From Auanema rhodensis (taxonomy: Eukaryota; Nematoda; Chromadorea; Rhabditida; Rhabditidae): a DNA stretch of 64,000 nt. The translations under genes and the position numbers were made by a program. Below, piece by piece: positions 27,877-39,465 of the stretch. Each line of letters opens with the position of its first letter. Within the stretch, counting starts at the first letter, position 1. The notes below the pieces were generated by a model. It made no database searches. It was not told the DNA's origin and worked only from the letters and a program-made list of their open reading frames with translations. The DNA lies in assembly GCA_964057225.1 (NCBI GenBank), contig OZ059894.1, forward strand, positions 13,712,131-13,776,130, in the 5' to 3' direction.

Positions 27877-28522
27877 AGAGAGATAAGAGGAGAGAGGAGA
27901 GAGGAGAGAGGAAGAGCTGTGTAGACAAAGAAAAAGAAATTAGAAAAAGAGAATAAGAGCTACATATTTCAATTCAAAGTGCAAACTGAAAAGAATAGCT
28001 GCATGACGACAGTTATTAAAACCACTTTTCATGTGAATAATGTGTGAGGAATGTTAAACAGTGAATTTCAGATCTTTTCACGCAAAATTTCAAAAGACAT
28101 AGTATGTAAAGCACATGAGAAATAGCTCATGATATTTAAAAAATATTTTTTTAAATGAAAAAACATTGTAAAGTGGCATGCACTAATAGATCATATTTCT
28201 TTTCAAAAGTAGCCTCCGTCAAATGTAAAGTTTAAATTTTAAAAAACATTGCGACTAAGGAGAAAAAACTTTGGGAAACTTGAGAGATTTGATATGGTAT
28301 GATCATGTGAATTTGTTCTTGATTTCATGACATATCTATAAAATCAATTCGATATAGTACATATATTAAATAAAATTTTATTAAAATATTATTTATTAGA
28401 AACAATTTATAACAGTTTATACATTAAACTTAATTAAAAAATTAAATTAAAGTTAAACAGTCATTTTTTTATTATATTTACATAGGAAAACAATGGTTAT
28501 GCCCTGTATTTTGAAATGACAC
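26105..28522. other. Intergenic, no gene seen
   Basis: A+T-rich DNA with short TATG/TATA repeats near 26.56 kb and a purine-rich block around 27.6-27.95 kb, including the GA array. It presumably holds the promoter of the 24856-26104 gene and the 3' flank of the acidic protein gene. Confidence 0.6.
27808..27911. repeat. (GA)n microsatellite with GAGAGGA extension
   Basis: About 65 bases of pure GA repeat followed by degenerate AGAGG/GAGAGGA units. Confidence 0.9.
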
Positions 28523-30119
28523 TCAACGACGTCCAGAAAGAACTTCTCCGAGAAGTCCATTCAATCCATTAACAACTTCTACTACATCGTCTCTGATGTC
28601 ACTTATTGGATTTCCTAAAAATATACTAGGTTTTTTCTCGCCTTCAGGCTCAGCATCTTTTTTGGTGTCACCTTCTTCAATGTCATCTCCATCAGCATCA
28701 TCTTCATCATCATCATCATCATCATCATCTTCATCAGCGTCATCTTCATCATCGTCATCTTCATCAGCGTCGTCTTCATCAGCGTCATCTTCTACGTTTT
28801 CATCGTCTTCTTTGTCACCATTTTCATCCTCAACTATATGCTCTTCGTCAGTTGCTTCCTCGGGTTCAGCAACATCTTCGACTTCAACAGGAGACTCTTC
28901 AGGTTCAGCAACATCTTCGACTTCAACAGGAGACTCTTCAGGTTCAGCAACATCTTCGACTTCAACTGGAGACTCTTCAGGTTCAGCAACATCTTCGTCT
29001 TCAACGGGAGACTCTTCGGGTTCAGCAACATTTTCTTCTTCAACGGGAGACTCTTCGGGTTCAGCAACATCTTCGTCTTCAACGGGAGACTCTTCGGGTT
29101 CAGCAACTTCTTCTTCAACGGGAGACTCTTCGGGTTCAGCAACATCTTCGTCTCCAACGGGAGACTCCTCGGGTTCAGCTACATCTCCTACTTCAACAGG
29201 AGACTCCTCTGCCTCTGCTTCATTCTCCTCATCAGGAGTGGTTGTTTCTGAATCTTCTTCCTCAGCAGTAGGTTCTTCGGTTTCCTCTGGATCTCCTCCT
29301 AATGCAAAAGATAGTTTGATAGCTAAACCAGAAGTAGAATCTTCTGCTTCTCCTTCTTCAGCAGTAACGTCTTCTGCTTCTTCTGTTACTTCTTCTTCAG
29401 CAGTAGCCTCTTCTGCTTCTTCTGCTCCTACTTCTTCAGCATTAGCCTCTTCTGCTTCCTCTGTTACTTCTTCTTCAGCAGTAGCCTCTTCTTCTTCTGT
29501 TACTTCTTCTTCTGCAATAGCTTCTTCTGCATCCTCTGTTACTTCTTCTGCTTCTTCAACAGTAGCGTCTTCTGCGCCCTCTGTTACTTCTTCTTCAGCA
29601 GTAGCCTCTTCTTCTTCTGTTACTTCTTCTTCTGCAGTAGTGTCTTCTGCATCCTCTGTTACTTCTTCTGCTTCTTCAACAGTAGCGTCTTCTGCGCCCT
29701 CTGTTACTTCTTCTTCCTCTTCTTCAACAGTAGCGTCTTCTGCTTCTCCTTCTTCAGCAATAGAGTCGTCTTCCCCGTCAATGGTAGACTCAGCTTCTTC
29801 ATTTTCATCAGTTGTGTCCACTGGGTCAATTACATCTTCATCTCCGTCTTCTGAAGGCGATTCTTCTTCCGGAACATTAATTTCTGCGTCTTCATCGGTC
29901 GCCATATCATCCTTATCAGTTAACAATAATTCAAGGTTTTCTAGTGTAGGAAAATCTTCTAAAGTATCTAATCCAATACTTATATCTTCAGTATCTTCTC
30001 TCTAAGAAATAGTAATATTAGAATACTAAACATTAATTATTATCACAAACCGAATACTGAGGATATGCGAATGCAAGAAGCATCATGCTTCCAATGACAA
30101 GGAACCGGAAAGCCTTCAT
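28523..30119 (-). CDS. Secreted, extremely acidic repeat protein
   Basis: Exon 1 (30119-30051) encodes MKAFRFLVIGSMMLLAFAYP, a textbook signal peptide. A 49-base intron joins it to one long exon (30001-28523), for 515 residues in all. The mature protein is mostly Glu, Asp, Ala, Thr, Val, Ser and Pro, with no cysteine. In order it has degenerate EEVTEEAEDATAEE-like units, a short hydrophobic interruption (SGLAIKLSFALGG), nine copies of a 13-residue EESPVEDEDVAEP repeat, an almost pure Asp/Glu tract of about 45 residues, and a conserved-looking end (NPISDIRDDVVEVVNGLNGL). It should be secreted and strongly anionic. Divalent-cation or matrix binding is an inference from composition. A TATATAAG box lies about 37 bases upstream. 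The opposite strand is also open for 469 codons, only because GAA/GAG reads as TTC/CTC in reverse. Confidence 0.85.
28850..29212 (-). repeat. 39-bp coding minisatellite, about nine units
   Basis: Tandem units encoding EESPVEDEDVAEP with few substitutions. One unit is 36 bp, all are in frame, and neighbouring units are nearly identical, which suggests recent expansion or gene conversion. Confidence 0.85.
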
Positions 30120-30155
30120 GATTGCTTGAAAGCAATAGAATGTTTCTTGTAGTTT

Positions 30156-30163
30156 CTTATATA
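30156..30163 (-). promoter_or_regulatory. TATA box of the acidic protein gene
   Basis: TATATAAG on the - strand, about 37 bases before the ATG at 30119. Confidence 0.55.
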
Positions 30164-30863
30164 GTCATCACTCTTATCAAAATTTGGCAAAACTAGAGTA
30201 AACAACAAACATTTATGATCGTAATCTTTTCCTTGTCGTTATATATTTTTTTTAAATGTCTGTCTGTCTTTGCTTGACAAACATTTATTTTTTGAATTAT
30301 GTATGTATTGCGTATACTGTTTTCTATAGTTTTCTTCTGAAATTTTGGAAAGGCACGCATAAAGTACCTAATTTTATGCTCAATAATCATTAAATAATTG
30401 TTTAATTAAATAAATTAATTATTGTTCAGAATGGTATAGTACATTCCTCTCAAAATTTAACAGATTGAACTTATTTAACTGTACTAATATATATAATAAA
30501 GTTTAAAAAAACATATAATATTGTTTGAATATTGATTAAACTACACAAATTTGTACATTTGGATAATTTGAGTGAATAATCTTTCTATAGAAAAAAAGGT
30601 TCAATGATTCTTCAAGATTCGTTTAAAAAAAAGTTATACTTCTATGTTTTTTTTTTTTTGAAATTTGAAAATAATTTTCGAACTTACACCTTAAACTATA
30701 TATTTTTTTCAGTTTCTGGTTAATACATAACTACTTTTCTGATTAATCAAAATACTATATGATATAATTTTTTTTGTTATCATCTTTAACTTACCATTCA
30801 CTCCTAAGTACTATACTATATTAATCTTTTGTTTATGCAGATAATGAAGATATAAATCATTTT
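30164..30863. other. Intergenic, nothing recognised
   Basis: A+T-rich spacer upstream of the acidic protein gene and left of the transposable element. A 65-codon - strand frame lies here without coding support. Confidence 0.6.
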
Positions 30864-31184
30864 CAAACTTTGGCGCTGGTATTGTTTCGCCCACCCCCCC
30901 CCTAATAATCAGAGAGTTAACATTAGAGCGCGCTTATAACATTTTGGGCACGCACTAGCTTTGCATAAACCAGCGGGAGTGCTCTATCCCAAATCCGGGG
31001 GGTCTGGGGGGGTATCCCCCCCAGATAGAGAGAGCTTCAACAAAACTTAAAAGTATTAAAAGTATCAGAGAGAGCACTCCCACTCGCAGAGATGAGACTC
31101 TTTATTTTCAGGTAAAAAACGCATGCGCTCTAATGTTAACTCTTATGGGGGGGGTGGGCGAAACGATACCAGCCCCCAAACTTT
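30864..31184. mobile_element. 305-bp MITE with 8-bp target duplication
   Basis: The element spans 30872-31176 and is flanked on both sides by CAAACTTT (30864-30871 and 31177-31184), an 8-bp target-site duplication. Its ends are inverted repeats: left GGCGCTGGTATTGTTTCGCC, right in reverse complement GGGGCTGGTATCGTTTCGCC. Matching C-runs follow, and further in is GTTAACATTAGAGCGC. A second inner pair (GCGGGAGTGCTCT and its complement) and a central G7/C7 palindrome make most of the element self-complementary. No transposase frame is present, so it is non-autonomous. The 8-bp duplication fits hAT-like families, although the end sequence is not a standard hAT terminus. The G+C-rich content contrasts with the flanks. 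Confidence 0.8.
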
Positions 31185-31808
31185 TTTTTATTATATAAAA
31201 GTATATAATTTATAAAATTTTTACTATGAATATAAAAAAAATTGTGTATAAATTGAAATTTTTACTCACAGATAATCGTACTTCCATCGTTGTCAACCGC
31301 ATACCGTAATCCTACAACTTACATATTCAACAAAAAAGTTAATAAATTGTTCTTATTATAAAACAAAAATATGTAATAAAAATTTAATTATATTTACTTT
31401 CTATACGCAATTCATTCCCTAACAATACATTTTTTTATATTTCTATTATCTGCAAAAAAAACTTTCAGATTACAGTATTTGTTTTTTACAAAAAACATGA
31501 AATAATCCTTATTGCTAAGAAAATACCAGATTTTCAGATAAAATAGGTATCTATCTCTTTCTGTCATCTTGTAAGTATTATTAAATTAGTCTATAATTAA
31601 AGGGATAATTGAGAAAATAGGCTAAAAATTACAATAAATCCTAATTTTAATATAAAATTGAACATAGTATAATAAATATTTATTGAAATAATATACAGAT
31701 ATATAATTCATAAAACATTAAAAAAACATTATATACAAGCATATATGTAGTTTTTTTGATTTAATAATTATATTTTTTATTGAAAATCATTAGAATTTTC
31801 AAATTATA
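31185..31808. other. Intergenic, nothing recognised
   Basis: A+T-rich spacer between the transposable element and the Pro-rich secreted protein gene. Confidence 0.65.
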
Positions 31809-32460
31809 CTAAACTTTATATGGAATATAAGGGAGCAACTCTGGTCGAATAACAACCAAAACTCTATTAGAAGGAATTGCTGGAGTTTTCTTTAATCCAA
31901 GACCGTCAAGAACACCACCAATAATTCCAGGAATCAGGCCTACTGGTTTGGTTGGTGGGGGTGTATATGCAGGCACAGTTGGTAGGGTTGGATATGTAGG
32001 CAGAGCTGGTTGAGTTGGATATGTAGGCAGAGCTGGTTGAGTTGGATATGTAGGCAGAGCTGGTTGGGTTGGATATGTAGGCAGAGTTGGTTGGGTTGGA
32101 TATGTAGTCTGAGCAGGTGGCTTGGAGCTTCCAAAAAGTGATCCAAAAAATCCTGGATCCGAGGGTGGAACTGATGGTGTGCCTAGAATAATTTCAAGTT
32201 AAATTGGTGAAAAAATATAATAAATACCTAGAAAGGGGTTTAAAACACTATTAACAGTGTTAGTTATTCCTTGGAGCAGCCCAGGTTGCGAACCTGATGA
32301 ACTTGAGCCGCCACCAAAGAGAAAACGTGCCTCACCCATAGCATTTTGAACATTCTGAAGTATGAATGATGAAATATACATATGTTACAAATCCTACCTT
32401 GGATATGACAGGTGAAAACAAGCAGCTTAGAACTACAATCTGATAAGCTTTAAGCATCAT
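31809..32460 (-). CDS. Secreted Pro/Tyr-repeat protein
   Basis: Three exons on the - strand run from the ATG at 32460 to the stop at 31809, all with GT/AG junctions. Exon 1 encodes MMLKAYQIVVLSCLFSPVIS, a signal peptide. Exon 2 continues with a Gly/Ser patch and LLQGITNTVNSVLNPFLG. Exon 3 has about five tandem copies of the nonapeptide YPTQPALPT, then GLIPGIIGGVLDGLG and a hydrophobic tail ending LLPYIPYKV. The product is about 165 residues without cysteine. The repeat resembles structural or matrix proteins rather than an enzyme. I do not recognise the family. Like the acidic protein 1.7 kb away on the same strand, it combines a signal peptide, a low-complexity middle and a Gly/Leu-rich end, but the sequences are not obviously related. 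A TATATAAGG box lies about 53 bases upstream. Confidence 0.8.
31965..32115 (-). repeat. 27-bp coding tandem repeat
   Basis: Units encoding YPTQPALPT, about five copies with the last two diverged, inside exon 3 of the Pro-rich secreted protein. Confidence 0.8.
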
Positions 32461-32512
32461 TGCTCTGAAACGTTTTTGAGTTCACAAGTGATTTTTATTG
32501 TTCTATCAGCCT

Positions 32513-32521
32513 CCTTATATA
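32513..32521 (-). promoter_or_regulatory. TATA box of the Pro-rich secreted protein gene
   Basis: TATATAAGG on the - strand, about 53 bases upstream of the ATG at 32460. Confidence 0.5.
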
Positions 32522-33742
32522 CGCATATTTCTTATCATAAAGTTTGTAGAGAAAATCACCAAAAAAGACAAAAAACTAATAAACAATATCAAAATGTACC
32601 AAAAAAAAGTTTAAAGAAATAATAATTACGTAAATCTACTGATTTGTTATCAACTTGAACTTTATATGATCATTTTTTATCAATCATCTTTTACTTAAAT
32701 TTACCTCATTTATATGTTATATATAGCTAATTTATATTATTTTATATTAAAATTATTAATATTTTATGAATTAAATCATAAAATTCTCATAAATATTATT
32801 CAATTATATGTTATAAGTTTTCATTTTTTGAAGAAAAAAGAAGAAAAGAACAGTTGAACTGTGTTTATTCTAGTCGATTAAAATATAATTTGACGTCATT
32901 GTATTTTGAATTTCAGATCATAATCCCCCTTTCAAGAACATTATTTTCAACTTAAAATTGTATTTTTTTCACTCATATGATATTTATTAATCATTAAGCA
33001 TTAGGATTATTAAAGGAACTTTAAAGACAATATTCGGATAATATAATCTTATGTAAACAAATCAATGAAAATCGTCTTAAATTTTAAAAATTGAAACTTT
33101 TTAATATTGATTAATCCATATATAAACTTGGAAAACAATAAACAACACCTGATTTTATTATGACAATTTCTTATGACAACAAAGGATTTTTTTTAAAAAA
33201 AATGCATATAAAACCGTTCAAATGAGAATAATAAGAAGAAAAAAAACTTGAGTTTAGATAATTTGAACTTCAACAGAATGCTGTACCTAATTAAAAAATT
33301 TCCTTAAAGATGGAAGTTGTAGCAGGGGCAAACTCTGAAAGCAATGTAACTTAAGGGGGAAAAGTAAATATTCCAAATAATTTATTTATGTTTCTTATAT
33401 TTTACATAAATACATTTAATATATATAAATATAAATATAAATATATATATAAATACACAGATAATTATTGTTTTAAAATATTATTGATTCTCTCCTATTT
33501 TGTTTTAGGATTGAATCTAAAATATTTCTAAATAGGAATATACAAGATAAAGGAAAGTATTTCGAGTTTTTCATGAAACCTTGGTAGATGCTCTAAGATG
33601 ATTTTAAAAACAAATATTGAGCATTATTTTTGTAATAGATTAGAACTATCATACAAATTAAAATTAAAATTACATATTATGCGCTCAAAATATTAATTTA
33701 ATTCTCAAAATATGCCATTCATCACAGAATAACTTCTTTAAT
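32522..33742. other. Intergenic, nothing recognised
   Basis: Very A+T-rich spacer between two - strand genes, with TATAAA-rich runs near 33.42 kb and no coding signal. Confidence 0.65.
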
Positions 33743-35866
33743 CTATTGAGACCATGCGATTTGTGGCTTTCTATCAACTGTAGGTAGCTTCCCTTCGAGC
33801 TAAAAGTAATAGAAATTAAAAAATTGTTCGAATATAATACGATATTATTCATTTTCTATCTTCCATATAAATTAATTTCAAAAATATTTTACGTATATTA
33901 GAACTGATTTGATATCAGATGAAACACCTGATTAAAAACTGAAACAAACAAAAGGCGCAATTTTCTTTTTCAAACAATGTAATATGAAATCATTCAACCT
34001 TTTTTTCTAATAATTAGTCTTAACACGAATGCTTTTCGTTATTTTTTTATTTACTTACTTGTTTCATATCTTCATTCATTACACGTTCCCCTAATTTGCA
34101 CAACCCAAAGAAAAATAAAAATCCAATAACGATAATTCCAGCACCGAAAATGACTGAAAAGAAAATATGTTTGTTTGACTATATACATGTACTTTACGTA
34201 GTATGACTGGTGGTCCAGTAATTATGAATCCCACAATTGCAGCAAATTCAATGACATATACGAACCAGGCCAAAACCTGAAGATGTTAAAGCCGATTGTA
34301 TTAACAATGGATTAATGTGCTTCAAGGACCTGACGATGGAAGTGTGATCCGATAAAGCTGGCAACTGGAGCTACTATTAAAGCAACTGGAATTGTAACTT
34401 TCACAAAGTTATAAGTTTGTTCAGTAACATCTCCAACCCAAATAGCGCGATAATATCCAGATACCAAAGCATTTACCCCTGTATAGAGATAGAAATGTAT
34501 ATTGAGTATAGTTAGTGTTAAGAAATATACCCATAATTTCGATTGTTGTAGGAGTGGCAACTTTTTCCGAAATACGGAATAATACGGTAATGATGGAAAA
34601 AATACAAATATCAGTTCCAGAACCAGTAAAAGCTGTTAGAATACCTATAAGAATAATAAATATATATATTAATTATACATTATAAATCAATCAAAACCTC
34701 CAAAAAATCCTGTGAATATAAGAATTGTAGCCTTTTTCAAATCAACATTTTGAATTTCATTGAATGTTTTTCTCTTTTTTTCTCTATTTAATATATATAA
34801 TGCTACTGCAAATGATGACCAAATAGAGACAAAAAGCATTTTCTTTTGTGGACCAGTTAATAGATTATCAAACTAAAATGATTATAAATAAGTTTTAAAA
34901 CAATAAAAAGTGAAAGTTTACAAATTCAAATCCTATAATGAGACCAGGAATGGATCCAAGTAATCCATATAACGTTGCTGTAGATTCTACTTTTACCTTC
35001 ATATAATGAACAGAAAACGTAGCCACAACCAGACCTATAAAAGAAAAAATGTTTTTAGATAATTAGTATACAAATATTTATATATTAATCATCAGATTAA
35101 TTATTATTTTTATGTAATTTTGTGTAAACTTCAATGAGGGTTCATATTTCATTTTTGAAATAACGATTTTGATATTTATTTACAATATTTAACTATATTG
35201 TACTAATTGCACTCATAGAGGACTATTAGATGACTGTATATGGCTATATATGGATTACTGGCATTTGTCTAATATCTCCCAAAATAACTTAGTTAATACC
35301 TGCACATTCGATCAGTACAGCAAAATCTCGCGCATGCTTAGGATCAATATGCATTGCCAATGTCATGAAAGGAAATGCTACAGCTCCACCACTTTCAGCT
35401 GTCATACCTCAAATAATACATATCCTGTTCATTATATAAATGTAATATATAAATATACCAGCAACAGCACACCCAAGAATCATTACTAATGGCATTTGCC
35501 AGTGAGTTGAATACAATGAGAACCAGTTGTAACGATAAGCCGTTAGAAGCCATATAATCTGAACAGAATGTTATCTTTTGCATCTGAAAAAAAGTTTTCC
35601 AGTACCATAGCTATACTTGTAGGTAATATGACAGCTACATATTTACGATGAGTTATGTTAATTCTCTGGAAGAATCCAGCATCTGCTGGTGGTTCTTCTC
35701 TTGGTCCACCACTTAATTGTTGACCTGAAAACAGAAAATGTATAAGCAAAAATATTCTTAAAGTAAATATACCAGCTAGAAAATATTTTTTAAACCAAGC
35801 TTTAGCTGTACGTCGCTGGCTAATCTCATCTGTAGATGTTTCCGAAGAAGTTGGTTCCAAAGACAT
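33743..35866 (-). CDS. TauE/SafE-family membrane transporter
   Basis: This polytopic membrane protein is of the sulfite-exporter (TauE/SafE) family. About ten small exons run from the ATG at 35866 (MSLEPTSSETSTDEISQRR, a cytosolic tail) to the stop at 33743 (KPQIAWSQ). Visible family features are the repeated Gly/Ala/Ser-rich segments TAESGGGAVAFPFMTLAMH and FFGGILTAFTGSGTDICIF, followed by TTIEIMGVNALVSGY, the typical two-half layout. I count roughly eight hydrophobic helices. An alternative reading through an in-frame stretch at 35590 is resolved by a 47-base intron that restores SIAMIIWLLTAYRYNW. Bacterial relatives export sulfite or sulfoacetate, but the substrate in nematodes is unknown to me. 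A TTTCTTTCAG acceptor lies 14 bases before the ATG, so the message is probably trans-spliced or has a short leader exon. Confidence 0.8.
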
Positions 35867-38800
35867 TGCTTAGGACTAGCTGAAAGAAAGAATAATAAGA
35901 TAGAAATCAACTTTATAATTTTATATACGTATATGTATGTATGTAAAGAGTAGGAAGTAGGATAGTTTGTGACTATTCAGCAAATAGAAAAGGAGAAATG
36001 ATATGAAGTATGATAGCGATCTTCGTTTTGAAAGAAATACAAGAATATCTTTAAAGATCAGAAATCGTTAAGTCATTATGTTCTTCTTCAAAGTCTAACA
36101 ATCATTACATCACTAGTATCTTGCAAATTATATTAAAGAACAATTTATGCGAAATAAGATCATTTTTGTAAGAATAATGTTCAGATTAATCAAGAAAAGA
36201 ACTAAATATGACAAGTGATGTGAAGGCGATCCAATTCTTAATCGTAAACTGTTGTAACGTGATCATGTGCACGTACGATTTTCTCTTCATTTTTTGAAAA
36301 TGAAGGAAAGGGATTCTGACTGTTGAATGAAAATGCTTAAAACTGACATATGTATCTGACATCATCTCAAAAATAAAATGAACAAGGAAAGCCGGAAAGC
36401 AATAGACAGGAAGAGCTGATTTGCTTAGTAGAAATATTAAGATATGACTATAAGATAGAGCGAGAGAGGAAAAAAGAAGTACAGAATGAGAGAAGAAAAG
36501 AGAAAGAGATGTATGAATCCAGATTTCAATTCAAAAACATGATGTAACAATACCGTGTTCTTCAACTATGGCCAGTCAATAAGATCAGACTAGGATGAAG
36601 AACAGCAGCCATCATCGCCTCAAGGCAACATAACACTAACCAGATTACATTGAATGCTGGTGTTATCTACATCAGATATTCTTTTAACTAATAAAGTATC
36701 AAAAAAATGTGTGAAGAAACACGTTAAACTGAAAACTTATGTATTTAAATAGAGGCTACAGTAATCAATGTAAAACTGAAGTATAATTAGAGGAAAGTTT
36801 ATAGGATTTAAAACAGTTAGAAACACAGAGCATATACATATATGTATGAAGTACGGTATTGTAAGTTGAAAAATCGGATTTGACCACAGAGTGTCCCAAA
36901 AAACAATAGAACTTCATAGTAAAATTGAAGATGATCAGAGAAATAGAGAAGGAAATGGGAAAAAAAGCGCATTAGTGGATGATGAAAGTTCATCAATCGA
37001 CTCAACGATTATGAACTGTGTATTGAATATTTTGTAGGAAAACACTTGATTACCATTTGTTTCTGTGATGAGAGATACTAGTTTTCAGGCTGCATCTATA
37101 TTTGGTAACATAATCCAATATTATGATGATATGAAACATATATTTAATAACACATGATTTAAAAAACTGAATGAACTCTAAATATAAATTTGATATGAAG
37201 AGAATAAGAGAGATAGAGAGAAAGAAGAGTATTTTTTCGGTTACATTGAACTGAAATGTGAGTTCAACAGCATTTTAATAACAAAAAATAATAATTTAAT
37301 AGTTTTCAGAGAATTTGAAACAAAGTTGTTGGTTAATAGAATATTGTACAAAATAAAATAAATTTCAATTTTTATTTCAATTATCAAGATGTTCATAACA
37401 TCATTTATATGAAATAATCAAATAAATATAAATAATTTTAAATATTATTGAAATATTTTAAGAAATAAATAGTTAAAATGAAAAAGAAACAATACCGATT
37501 GTTGTTTATTGCTTATTGTTTACCATATTTACAAACATTCATAAGCTCAATAGACTGTTATTGTTAATTTTTTTTCTTAACTACTAAGTAGATTTCAATT
37601 TTCTTTTTTTTTTATTTCTTTGTTGCATAAATATATAATTAAGCTATAACTTTGATTTTTTTAAACAATTGCAAAACTTGTCTAGAATGAAAGCTTCTCA
37701 TCCATTTGTGTTTTTTTTTTCAACTTAACTTGTTGATAATTTCTACTTACTAACAATAATTCTAAGTTAAAATAGAAACTATAAACAAACAAACCATAAT
37801 TTGTAATTGAAGTATAATTAAAACTAAAAAAATAGTTGTTTACAAGTTGTCAGAAATATAAGATGAATCTCTTTGAGTTTCTCGTTTTCTTTGACATTGT
37901 CTGTTAGTTTCTTTTCTTTTCTGTATTGATATGAATATGTAAAGTTATATTAGTAATATAAAATGATTCGTCATTGTAGTAATTGAAAAAGTTTCCTTTT
38001 TTTTTTATTCAATACCTGCCAATAAAATTATATAAATTGATTGATTGATTAATATAATTTTTATATTAAATTTAAATAATAATTAATCTTTAAATCCTTT
38101 AATATATATTTAAAAAACTTTTTTATCTTCAATATATGTATATATTTAAATTAAAACTCTTTAAGCTTAGAAGTAAAATTCAACTGGAGCATGTATCAAG
38201 ATACTTCAAGAATTATAAATAGAAAGCAGTTTCATAAAATATTTATTTAATATACTCTAAATCATTATAATTGGCGAACGAATGTGCAAAAACTCAAAAT
38301 AAATTTAAATCTTTATTTGAAAAACAGTTACTTCATTAGGATAAGGCTGACATCATGTTCACTATGTTCTATCTTACTAATCACTTCTTCATTTCTTAAA
38401 AACATATCATTTACTTTAATAATTAAAAAAATATAATATTTTATGAATTTATGTTAAATCATTAATGTTTTAATGATCAAATTAAAATATATTTCAGTTT
38501 AATTAAAAATGGTTTAAATAAGAAAAGATATCATATCAATGTACTTTCGATAAACTCGTCTTTCTCTTATTTTTCAACAGAATATAGCTTAAAATGATTA
38601 TTCATTTAGAAAATATTTAATCTTTTAAAACTGATAATTTAGAAGGAAATTAAAATTAATTTTATATAAAATATTCAAATATTCTAAATATATCCACAAA
38701 TCTTTTCTTTTTTTTTCATTTAAAAATAAAATAATTTTCTCAGAATATTTGAAAATCAAACAATAATTGCTTACAATCATAAGAGATTTCTTTGCAAAAC

Positions 38801-39465
38801 TATTTACTGTATCAAGTATATATATATATATCTGAGAAATATTAGTCTATAACAACAACTATTTTGATATAAAATAACCAAAGAATAGAACACAGACCAT
38901 ATTCTTCTCATTCATTTTCATAAAATTCAAATTTTAAATAGAATTTTATGAAATATATATCTGCAAAGATACCATCTTTTCTTTTTTATTATTTTAGATT
39001 TTGTATTTAATACAAATATTATAATTATAACAACAATAATTGCTATAAATTATTATAAATTATTCATATATCATTACTTATTTTCTTAAAAATGGTTATT
39101 TGCTCTCTTTCAAGCCAACAAGTTTATTCATGAACATCATTCTTTGCTTTTCTAAGTATCTGATGTTTATAAATGAATAATATATTATCAAAGTTTGGTG
39201 TTTTTCTTTTATTTCTTGCAACTTATTAGCAACTTTATCTTTTATTATGTGAACTTTATTAATTAAAAAGATATGTGTACATATAGTTTACTTTATTTAG
39301 AATATGATACAATATAAATAATAACTAATATCAAATATTAAATCAAATATATAAAAGTAAAATATAATTAAGTACTATTGTACCAATTAATTTTCAAATC
39401 TTTTTAGTTCTTTATTTCCCACAGGACTCATGAGATAATCAGGTGAAAATTCACAAGAATCAACC
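35867..39465. other. Intergenic, no gene seen
   Basis: About 3.6 kb of A+T-rich DNA. A slightly G+C-richer patch at about 36.36-36.66 kb may contain promoter or leader sequence of the transporter gene. No exon with convincing frame and splice signals was found. Confidence 0.6.

Noticed and set aside
28596-30005. 469-codon + strand open frame of Ser repeats, and further frames of Leu/Gln and Phe/Asn repeats in the same place
   Set aside because: They are the antisense and shifted readings of the acidic repeat gene. GAA/GAG/GAT codons give no stops in reverse. The - strand has the signal-peptide exon, intron and TATA box.
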